DNA of 64,000 nt from Gleimia hominis (GTDB taxonomy: Bacteria > Actinomycetota > Actinomycetes > Actinomycetales > Actinomycetaceae). Below are positions 9,106 to 16,518 of this stretch, piece by piece; positions within the stretch are counted from its first letter, which is position 1; every line of letters begins with the position of its first letter. The notes beneath the pieces were generated by a model. The model saw only the letters and a program-made list of their open reading frames with translations. It had not been told where the DNA came from and ran no database searches. The translations under genes were made by a program, and so were the position numbers. The stretch spans positions 1,612,001-1,676,000 of the forward strand of contig NZ_CP126963.1 of assembly GCF_002871945.2 (NCBI RefSeq). Reading direction: 5' to 3'.

Positions 9106-11721
9106 ATGCAGCACGCGCAGATTGGTGAGGATGTGCAGCGCCGCGCACAGGATCTTAAGCGGCGTTTCTTTGTGGCGGTGGGGTTCGCTGTTCCCGTGAT
9201 GGCTCTGTCGATGGTGCCCGCGTGGCAGTTCACCGGTTGGCAGTGGGTTGTGGCGGCGCTGGCTGCGCCGGTGGTGACGTGGTGCGCGTGGCCATTCCAC
9301 GTGGCGGCGTTCCGCGCGGCCCGGCATGGTTCGTCTACCATGGACACGCTCGTTTCGATGGGCGTTATTGTTGCTTCCATGTGGTCGGTTTGGGCGTTGT
9401 TGTTCGGGGGTGCGGGCACGCTTGGGATGCAGATGGACATGTCCCTCATGCCGAAAGATGCATCTACGTCGCATGCGGAGATTTATTTTGAGGCCGCAAC
9501 CATGGTCACCACATTCCTGCTGGCCGGGAGGTGGGCTGAGGCGCGGACCCGTTACCGGGCGGGTGATGCGCTGAGGTCCTTGTTGGAACTGGGGGCGAAG
9601 AAAGCTCATCGGGTGGTGCCTGCTGGTGGGGTGGAACTGGTGGATGTTGACGCACTGCAGGTGGGTGACCTGGTGGTGGTTAAGCCCGGGGAGAAGATTC
9701 CGACTGATGGGCTCGTGGTGCGTGGGCACGCGGCTTTGGATACGTCGTTACTGACGGGTGAGAGCGCCCCCGTTCAGGTGGGTGTGAATGATGAGGTTAC
9801 GGGCGCCACGATTAACACGGATGGCCAGTTGACCGTTGAGGTCACTCGCGTGGGTTCCGACACGACTTTGGCGCGGATTGGGCAGATGGTTACGGATGCA
9901 CAGGCGGGTAAAGCGCCGGTGCAGCGTTTAGCAGATCGGGTGTCTGCTGTGTTCGTACCGGCGGTGCTGGTGATTTCGCTGTTAACTCTGGTTGGGTGGC
10001 TCATTTGGGGGCCGGGAGTGCAGCCAGCGTTCACGGCAGCGGTGGCGGTGTTGGTGATTGCGTGTCCGTGCGCGCTGGGTTTGGCTACGCCCACTGCGTT
10101 GCTGGTTGGATCGGGCCGAGCGGCGCAGCTGGGGATTGTTATTAAGGGCCCTGAGATTTTGGAATCCACCCGGCAGATCGACACCGCTGTGTTAGATAAA
10201 ACCGGGACGATCACTAAAGCGCAGATGCATGTGGACCGCTTTGTGTCAGCTGAACCACGTTTCGCTGGTAAGCATGCGCACTCGCGAAAGCATCAGCCAG
10301 ACGAGAACCGTGGATCCGCCCCAGCACATTTTGCCGACGGGCCGCTTTTAGCTGCCGCTGTTGAGGCCGGTTCGTCGCATCCGATTGCGCAAGCGGTAGC
10401 GGACTATGGTAGCGGCAGCTTCGACTCTGAGGCGGTGGAAGCCACGGACTTTGTGAACCATGCGGGCCATGGGGTTAGCGCCACCGTGGCAGACCAGCGC
10501 GTGTTCGTTGGCAGCCCCAGGTGGATGGCATCAATCGGGTTCGATACTTCCGCGCTGACTGAACAAATCACAGCCGGTGAGGAATCCGGTGCCACCGTAA
10601 GCCTGGTTGCCACCGCTCCCCTAACCGCAGTTACTTCTGCCACCGACACCGGCGCCAGCACTTCGACTACCAACACGGCAGCTGCCAGCACTTCTGCCTA
10701 CAGCGCCACTATGCGAGAAAGTGCTAGTGCAGGCCCCACCGCCGTGGGCTCTGCTGCGCCCACGGGTTCGGCGGCGGATGGTTCCGCGGACCCTCAGGCG
10801 CTTTATTCTGTGGATTTAGCGGTCGGGGGGATGACGTGCGCGTCTTGTGTGCGGCGAGTGGAACGCAAGTTGAAGAAGCTTCCGGGTGTGGATGCGCAGG
10901 TGAACCTGGCGACCGAGCAGGCGCAAGTAAAACTATTTGACGACGTCAGCGACCAGGATCTGGTGGACACCGTTGAGAAAGCCGGGTACACCGCCACCGT
11001 TTTGAACCGCCACGATTTGGGTTCGCGCATTACTGCCGGTTCTTCTGATGCGCCCGGTTCCGCGGGGGCTTCCACTTCCGATCAGGCGCGAAGTTCCCTT
11101 GAGGTACCAGGCCACTCTACGAAGTTTGGAGCAGACCCGCAGGTGAGTGACGGCGTGGTTTTGGGAGCATTCTGGGTGCGCGATGAGGTGAAGGAGTCCT
11201 CGGCTGACGCGGTGCAGCAGTTGCGTGGCCTTGGGGTGGAGCCGGTGTTGCTGACCGGTGACAATGAGCGCGCAGCCCAGCATGTTGCGAACCAGGTGGG
11301 AATCAGCCAGGTGCACGCCGGCGTACTGCCCAACGATAAACGGGACGTAGTGGCGGACCTGCAGCAGGACGGTCACGTTGTCGCGATGGTTGGTGACGGA
11401 GTGAATGATGCGGCGGCTTTAGCTCAGGCGGGTACGCGTGGCCTAGGGATGGCTATGGGCTCGGGAACGGAAGTGGCAATTGAAGCTGCGGACATTACCT
11501 TGATGGGTTCGGACCCGCAAGCAGTTGCAACTGCTATCCGGATTTCGCGATCCACTTTAAGAGTTATTAAACAGAACCTGTTCTGGGCGTTTGCCTATAA
11601 CGTTGCGGCGATTCCACTGGCGATCGCGGGCCTGCTGAACCCCATGATCGCAGGCGCAGCAATGGCATGCTCCTCAGTTATCGTTGTGCTGAACTCACTT
11701 CGGTTGAAAACCGCGAAATAG
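9106..11721 (+). CDS. copA: Copper-exporting P1B-type ATPase with internal metal-binding domain
   Basis: The protein has 871 residues and pumps Cu(I) out across the membrane. All P1B-1 signatures are present: TGES (217-220), CPC in the transport helix (320-322), DKTGT (Asp364 phosphorylated), the HP dipeptide (His425-Pro426), TGDN (717-720) and GDGVND (763-768). There is no N-terminal metal-binding domain: the chain begins almost directly at the first membrane helices, with a Met-rich loop (MQMDMSLM). Instead a full HMA domain (about 568-634, GMTCASC at 575-581) lies within an insertion of about 178 residues (503-680), flanked by Ser/Thr/Ala-rich linkers, inside the nucleotide-binding domain. 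GGGAGG precedes the ATG; in-frame stops upstream rule out an extension. Confidence 0.93.
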   Translation: MQHAQIGEDVQRRAQDLKRRFFVAVGFAVPVMALSMVPAWQFTGWQWVVAALAAPVVTWCAWPFHVAAFRAARHGSSTMDTLVSMGVIVASMWSVWALLFGGAGTLGMQMDMSLMPKDASTSHAEIYFEAATMVTTFLLAGRWAEARTRYRAGDALRSLLELGAKKAHRVVPAGGVELVDVDALQVGDLVVVKPGEKIPTDGLVVRGHAALDTSLLTGESAPVQVGVNDEVTGATINTDGQLTVEVTRVGSDTTLARIGQMVTDAQAGKAPVQRLADRVSAVFVPAVLVISLLTLVGWLIWGPGVQPAFTAAVAVLVIACPCALGLATPTALLVGSGRAAQLGIVIKGPEILESTRQIDTAVLDKTGTITKAQMHVDRFVSAEPRFAGKHAHSRKHQPDENRGSAPAHFADGPLLAAAVEAGSSHPIAQAVADYGSGSFDSEAVEATDFVNHAGHGVSATVADQRVFVGSPRWMASIGFDTSALTEQITAGEESGATVSLVATAPLTAVTSATDTGASTSTTNTAAASTSAYSATMRESASAGPTAVGSAAPTGSAADGSADPQALYSVDLAVGGMTCASCVRRVERKLKKLPGVDAQVNLATEQAQVKLFDDVSDQDLVDTVEKAGYTATVLNRHDLGSRITAGSSDAPGSAGASTSDQARSSLEVPGHSTKFGADPQVSDGVVLGAFWVRDEVKESSADAVQQLRGLGVEPVLLTGDNERAAQHVANQVGISQVHAGVLPNDKRDVVADLQQDGHVVAMVGDGVNDAAALAQAGTRGLGMAMGSGTEVAIEAADITLMGSDPQAVATAIRISRSTLRVIKQNLFWAFAYNVAAIPLAIAGLLNPMIAGAAMACSSVIVVLNSLRLKTAK

Positions 11722-11755
11722 GCGCTAACCGAGCCCTAGATTATCCCCCAGCACA

Positions 11756-11797
11756 ATACTTTCCCCCGCGAACCACAAGAATCGCGGGGGAAAGTAT
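11756..11797. terminator. Bidirectional hairpin between copA and the aldehyde dehydrogenase gene
   Basis: Perfect 16-bp arms (ATACTTTCCCCCGCGA and its complement) surround a 10-nt loop. The two genes converge here, so the hairpin can stop both transcripts. Confidence 0.85.
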
Positions 11798-11828
11798 ACT
11801 AACTGAGCTTTTGCCCTATCAGCGTTGT

Positions 11829-13220
11829 TTAGAACTCGCTGTCGATCCCGGCGTTCACCACTAGTTTCGCATTCACAAACTCGTGGATACCCAGGTCAAT
11901 CAGTTCGTGGCCGTAACCGGAGTTCTTCACTCCACCAAACGGAATGTCAGCACCCACACCCGTCGGGTGGTTAATGAAGATCATGCCGGTGTCCAGTTTC
12001 CGTGCCACCTCTTTACCATGCTCCTCATCAGATGTGAACACGGAACCACCCAAGCCGAACGGCGAATCGTTAGCCAACTCAATGGCCTCCGCCTCGTCCT
12101 TAACCCGGTACAACTGCGAAACCGGACCAAAGTACTCATGCGAATACGCGTACGTACCCGGTTTAATGCCCGTCAAAATCGTGGGCTGTACAAAGAACCC
12201 CTGCTCCGGAACCGGATCCCCCAGTTCCTCCGCAGTTGCTCCCTCTGCCTTCGCCTTCTCAATCTGCTCCAACAGTTTCGTCTTCGCCTCCGCAGAAGAC
12301 AGCGGCGACAACTGAGTCTGCGGATCCATCGGATCACCCGCCCGCAGTTTCGCTACGCCCTCACGGTACTTCTCGACGAACTCGTCATAAACCTCATCAA
12401 CAATAATCATCCGCTTAGACGCCGCACACACCTGGCCCGCGTTCCAATGCCGACCAAACACAGCCCACTCCACGGTCTTATCAATATCCGCATCAGCAAG
12501 CACAATAAATGCGTCAGCACCACCAAGTTCCAAAGTGGACTTCTTGAGGTACTTACCAGCCAGCGATGCAATCGCAGCACCAGCACCCTCAGACCCCGTT
12601 AACGCCACACCACGCACACGCGGATCCGAAATCACCAGCTCCGACTGCTCGTGAGCCAAGTACAGGTTAGTGAAACCACCTTCAACCAACCCGGCCTCAC
12701 GGAACAAATCTTCAAACGCCTGCGAACTCTGCGGCACAATCGACGCGTGCTTCAAAACCACCACGTTACCGGCCATCAACTGTGGCGCCGCCACCCGCAC
12801 AATCTGGTAAGCCGGGAAGTTCCACGGTTCAACAATAAAAATAATGCCCTGCGGTTCGTAAACCAACTGGCAATTCCCTTTTCCGTACTTCTCGGACTCC
12901 AGCGTGCGCGGCTCCAAATACTTCGCGCCGTTATTCACATAGTCCTCAAGCATGCCAATGCAGATATCTAACTCCGCCTCGGCCTCGGGCAAAACCTTAC
13001 CCATCTCCAAAGTAATGATTTTCGCCAAATCCGTTTTCTTATCACGAATCAGGTCCGCGGCCTTTTGCAAAACCTTACCGCGATCTTCCAAACTCGTATC
13101 ACGCCAACTCTTGAACGCCTCGTGCGCCTTATCCAAAGCCGCTTTAACCTCATTGTCGGTAGCGGTATCAAATTCTTTGACGACCTCGCCGGTGTAAGGG
13201 TTCGTGGTCTTGTAAGCCAT
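11829..13220 (-). CDS. NAD(P)-dependent aldehyde dehydrogenase, succinate-semialdehyde type
   Basis: The 463-residue ALDH oxidises an aldehyde to the acid. The general-base Glu is in LELGGAD and the catalytic Cys in NAGQVCAASKR; cofactor-binding EPWNFP and LTGSEGAG are present. Length and the start TTNPYTGEVVKEFDT are like GabD/Sad-type succinate-semialdehyde dehydrogenases. No GABA aminotransferase is nearby, so the exact substrate is open. Codon use is more uniform than in neighbouring genes, which suggests high expression. The gene is flanked by terminators and appears monocistronic. Confidence 0.85.
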   Translation of the reverse strand: MAYKTTNPYTGEVVKEFDTATDNEVKAALDKAHEAFKSWRDTSLEDRGKVLQKAADLIRDKKTDLAKIITLEMGKVLPEAEAELDICIGMLEDYVNNGAKYLEPRTLESEKYGKGNCQLVYEPQGIIFIVEPWNFPAYQIVRVAAPQLMAGNVVVLKHASIVPQSSQAFEDLFREAGLVEGGFTNLYLAHEQSELVISDPRVRGVALTGSEGAGAAIASLAGKYLKKSTLELGGADAFIVLADADIDKTVEWAVFGRHWNAGQVCAASKRMIIVDEVYDEFVEKYREGVAKLRAGDPMDPQTQLSPLSSAEAKTKLLEQIEKAKAEGATAEELGDPVPEQGFFVQPTILTGIKPGTYAYSHEYFGPVSQLYRVKDEAEAIELANDSPFGLGGSVFTSDEEHGKEVARKLDTGMIFINHPTGVGADIPFGGVKNSGYGHELIDLGIHEFVNAKLVVNAGIDSEF

Positions 13221-13349
13221 TTCGGCTACCTCCCTAATACTTGAACATCAGCGCTCTCACGCCACTTCTCACCTGGGAAAATGCCGTCCACACTGAGGCG
13301 GTCCCAGGGATTTCCACGCTACCACTTAGGACCTTGGTCCGCATGAGGA

Positions 13350-13373
13350 GGCGGCCCCCACCCGGGGGCCGCC
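13350..13373 (-). terminator. GC-rich hairpin after the DUF6541-like gene
   Basis: Ten-bp perfect arms (GGCGGCCCCC/GGGGGCCGCC) around ACCC lie 25 bp beyond the stop at 13398. There is no clear U-tract, so termination is likely but not certain. Confidence 0.6.
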
Positions 13374-13397
13374 GCACACAGAAAATCCGCTTGCTAA

Positions 13398-15623
13398 CTA
13401 CAAGCCACACGCCGTTATTCGATACAACGTGCTTTCACCCGCTTTAGCTACAACCTCAAACCCTTTGGAAGTATCCACCCCGTAGAAACCCGGCCACTTG
13501 TGCGACCTGGGAGTACTGTAATAATTCCGATCGGGCGACTCAAAAAAGTAGCGCACATCCATCTTCCGCAATGCCGCGCACACCGCCTGGTCCGAGTGAA
13601 TATTCTTAAACCCAGACACCAAATGCCGCACCTGTTTATCGGGTTCAGTAATAGACAGTTGAGGGAACAGCACCCGGTTACCGCCCAGCGCCTGGAAATA
13701 CACCGTGCCCTGCGACGGATCTCCAATTACCGCTCCATCGAGCTTCGCGGACCGTGCCAACTGCAGTTCCTGCGCCGACGCCATCCCTGCCTTACCAAGA
13801 TTCTGGGGGTCATAAACCGTGCGCAGCGCCGCCACACGCGTATCAAACGAAAGCACGCACACCAGAGCCACAGCCACCGGAACCGCAACCGACATCCCGC
13901 GCCGCCCCCGCGCGCGGGCAACGCACCAGCACCACGCACTGTGCACCCCAAGGGCAGCGAGCGGCACCACAACCACCATCATCGCGCCCGCAATCCGCCG
14001 CCCATCCGTGTACCAGGGGCCCGCGAGGAACCTCAAGCCAAAATCTGGGGCATTCGCCAAGAACAACAAGAATGCGAACAGCAGCCACGACCCCGCTAAC
14101 CAACGCGGCCCCACTCCGGCAGAATCGCGCACAATTGGGCGGCGGCACAATGCGCGCAACCCCAGTGCGATCAACGCAACGAGGCCCGCAGAGTACAGCA
14201 CGTACCCAACTGTGGTTGGAAACGGTGGGGCGGGCATGAACGGGCGGATCAGGGCGGCGCCCCACGAGTGGTCGCGGGCAAACGAACCAACAGATCGGGT
14301 CAGCGGGCTCATCGCCAACCCCGCGAGCGCCCCCACCAGCACTAAAATCACGGCAGCGAGCCCGCCGGCGACGCCCCGTGCCCCACGTTGCCAAGCCCAC
14401 CGGATCCGAGTGATGAACCACGCGACCACCGGGACAACAACCACCGCGACCGCGTTAAAGAAACTAATCGGATGCAACCCAACCGCACCCACCGCAGCCA
14501 CCAGCCACACCGCCAGCAGCGCCACCACGGACCGCAACGGGGCCGGGGTTTGCGCACCGTTTGCTACTTGCCCAGAAGGAAAATCACCTGGCAGCAAATC
14601 ACGTGACGCCAAATCACTGGAAGGCAAATCACCGCGGGAGGCGCTGGCGCGCGTTTTGTTGTGGAGAGTTCCCTTTACGCTAGCCACCACCTCACTGGCG
14701 CGGTTTATCCGGGTCTCCACCCGTCCGGCCAGTATGCGTCCCAAGTGCACGGAAATGGTAATCAGTGCGGGCAGCATCACGATCGAAAACGCGTTCGGCC
14801 ACTGCGCGTACATAGAGATGAAATCCGCGGGAAAAGACAGGGCGAACCCGGCGAGTACAATCCCGATCAGCTGGGCGCGGCGCGGCAACCGCAGCTGCTG
14901 CAGCAACGCTGCCATCCCCACTACCCAGCACACCACTAGCACAACGCTGGACGCATTCACGGCCTGTGCCACTCCAGTGCCTTGCCCCAGCGGGGTGAAC
15001 AGCGCGGTGAACGCATGCCACCCGTCTGGATAATACGTGTTTGAGGGGCCGTGACCCATCATCGGGTCTAACGCGCCGACGGGGAACGCCTCATGAGTTT
15101 TCGAAACCGTGTAAACCGCATTCAAGTGGAACGACGGATCCCACTGCTGCAACGGGTTACGTGCATCCACCACCCAGTAAAAGGGAACTAATCCACCGGC
15201 CACACCAACCGCTACCGCCACCGCCTGCAGCCGGCCAAACGCCCACTTTCCATTTAAAGCCTGCGCCTGGCCGTTACGTGGGATTTGCGCCTGTCCGTCC
15301 CGTCGGGATTGCGTTTGATTTTTGCTTGAGGTTCGCGCCCACGCGGCGCCCAAAACAGCCAGCACACCGAGCGTGGGAAATACGAGTATGGGGCGCCAGA
15401 GTCCCTCATGGGAATTAAACCCCAAAGAATCTGCTAACGAACCTAAACTAACCGGTGAAAGCCGCGACAACAACGCGGTCAAAATCGTGATAAACCCAAA
15501 CGAAACCAGTGGCGCCACCGCAAGTGCAAACAAGGGCCCCTGGTTCGCTGCGCGGCTGCGCGCCCACCCGTACTGCGCCACCAACACCACGAACATGAGC
15601 GCCGGCAGCCACCACAGAATCAT
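13398..15623 (-). CDS. Multispanning membrane protein, DUF6541-like (possible GT-C glycosyltransferase)
   Basis: The protein has 741 residues with an estimated 13-15 hydrophobic segments. An extracytoplasmic motif WDPSFHLNAVY followed by NTYYPDGWHAF resembles the acidic-loop motif of GT-C enzymes and of the DUF6541 family found in actinobacteria. Such proteins are thought to modify cell-envelope glycans, but none of its substrates can be read here. Two cytoplasmic loops carry tandem repeats: RRDGQAQ/PRNGQAQ near residue 110, and an Asp/Ser/Leu repeat (SSDLASRDLLPGD) near 340 made of a 15-bp DNA unit. Its start overlaps the dedA stop by 4 nt. Confidence 0.65.
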   Translation of the reverse strand: MILWWLPALMFVVLVAQYGWARSRAANQGPLFALAVAPLVSFGFITILTALLSRLSPVSLGSLADSLGFNSHEGLWRPILVFPTLGVLAVLGAAWARTSSKNQTQSRRDGQAQIPRNGQAQALNGKWAFGRLQAVAVAVGVAGGLVPFYWVVDARNPLQQWDPSFHLNAVYTVSKTHEAFPVGALDPMMGHGPSNTYYPDGWHAFTALFTPLGQGTGVAQAVNASSVVLVVCWVVGMAALLQQLRLPRRAQLIGIVLAGFALSFPADFISMYAQWPNAFSIVMLPALITISVHLGRILAGRVETRINRASEVVASVKGTLHNKTRASASRGDLPSSDLASRDLLPGDFPSGQVANGAQTPAPLRSVVALLAVWLVAAVGAVGLHPISFFNAVAVVVVPVVAWFITRIRWAWQRGARGVAGGLAAVILVLVGALAGLAMSPLTRSVGSFARDHSWGAALIRPFMPAPPFPTTVGYVLYSAGLVALIALGLRALCRRPIVRDSAGVGPRWLAGSWLLFAFLLFLANAPDFGLRFLAGPWYTDGRRIAGAMMVVVVPLAALGVHSAWCWCVARARGRRGMSVAVPVAVALVCVLSFDTRVAALRTVYDPQNLGKAGMASAQELQLARSAKLDGAVIGDPSQGTVYFQALGGNRVLFPQLSITEPDKQVRHLVSGFKNIHSDQAVCAALRKMDVRYFFESPDRNYYSTPRSHKWPGFYGVDTSKGFEVVAKAGESTLYRITACGL
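14577..14636 (-). repeat. 15-bp tandem repeat inside the DUF6541-like gene
   Basis: AAATCAC recurs every 15 bp four times (aaatcacctggcagc, aaatcacgtgacgcc, aaatcactggaaggc, then aaatcaccg). It encodes a five-residue repeat in a loop, so unit gain or loss would keep the frame. Confidence 0.8.
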
Positions 15624-16351
15624 GCGCGACCCCCCTCATCCGTATCCTGTTTCGAAGCATCCAGGTTGGAAGGGCTCGTTTTCGAACCGTCTTTTTTCTT
15701 TTCGCGCGCGCGGTGCAGCAGAAACTCAACGAGCATGGGAAGGAGGGACACGAATACGATTACCAGGATAATTACGGACAGGTTGTCGTGAATGAACTGC
15801 ACGCCCCCAAGCGCGGCTCCCAGGACGGTCAGGCCAGAACCCCACAGCAGGGCGCCCACCAGGTTCCACAGCAAAAACCGCACGTGGTGGTACCGCGCCA
15901 TCCCCGCTACAAGCGGAACAAATGTGCGTACAAACGGAACGAACCGGCCAATCACCAACGCGCGCCCACCATAGCGAGCAAAAAAATGCTCCGCCTGCAC
16001 CAGGTACTCAGTTTTCAAGATCCGCGCGTCGTCTTTAAACAACCTGCGGCCAAACCGCGCTCCCAACCAGTACCCCACCTGGGAGCCCGCGAGCGCACAC
16101 ACCCCAATTACCGCCACCAAAGTCCACAGGTGCAGCCCCAGCCGCTCGTGCAGCAAACCGGCGGAAAACACTAGCGAATCCCCCGGCAGCACCGGGAACA
16201 AAACACCCGACTCGATAAACACAATCAGCGCCACGCCCGCCAGTACCCACGGGCCCAACGCGAGCAGCAGTGACTCTGGGTCTTTGAACCAGTTAATGAA
16301 CGATTCCAACCACTGCGGCAAATACGCCAACGCGGCAGCCAGTGCAGTCAC
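15620..16351 (-). CDS. DedA-family membrane protein
   Basis: The protein has 243 residues. The DedA/SNARE-associated fold is shown by FIESGVLFPVLPGDSL (the Glu and Asp essential in the family), GYWLGARFG and the GRFVPFVRTFVPLVAG motif. DedA proteins act as lipid-carrier (C55-P or phospholipid) scramblases/flippases in the cytoplasmic membrane. The charged C-terminal tail (KKKDGSKTSPSN...) is unstructured. ATGA overlap couples it to the downstream envelope-type membrane gene, and an MprF-like flippase gene diverges upstream, so this is an envelope-lipid neighbourhood. Confidence 0.9.
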   Translation of the reverse strand: MTALAAALAYLPQWLESFINWFKDPESLLLALGPWVLAGVALIVFIESGVLFPVLPGDSLVFSAGLLHERLGLHLWTLVAVIGVCALAGSQVGYWLGARFGRRLFKDDARILKTEYLVQAEHFFARYGGRALVIGRFVPFVRTFVPLVAGMARYHHVRFLLWNLVGALLWGSGLTVLGAALGGVQFIHDNLSVIILVIVFVSLLPMLVEFLLHRAREKKKDGSKTSPSNLDASKQDTDEGGRA

Positions 16352-16518
16352 CTCGGGCCTCCAGTTCGTGTGCTAAACGATTCAAACATCTCTAAGCCTA
16401 AAGGGTGCGCGTGGTTTTACTACCGAAAGAATCGGTGTGCTTGCACACTTGCACACACCCAAGCCGCGTCGGCTCGTGGTGTTCTCACTACCGCGCGTGT
16501 TTGCGTAAGCTGGAAACC

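Noticed and set aside
13819..15033. Long plus-strand frame antisense to the DUF6541-like gene
   Set aside because: The sequence has no domain features and mirrors the GC bias of the opposite gene.
16405..16518. N-terminal extension of the MprF-like protein (MRVVLLPKES...)
   Set aside because: The 38 extra residues are rich in Cys and His with no membrane or signal character, and the ATG at 16519 gives the expected start.
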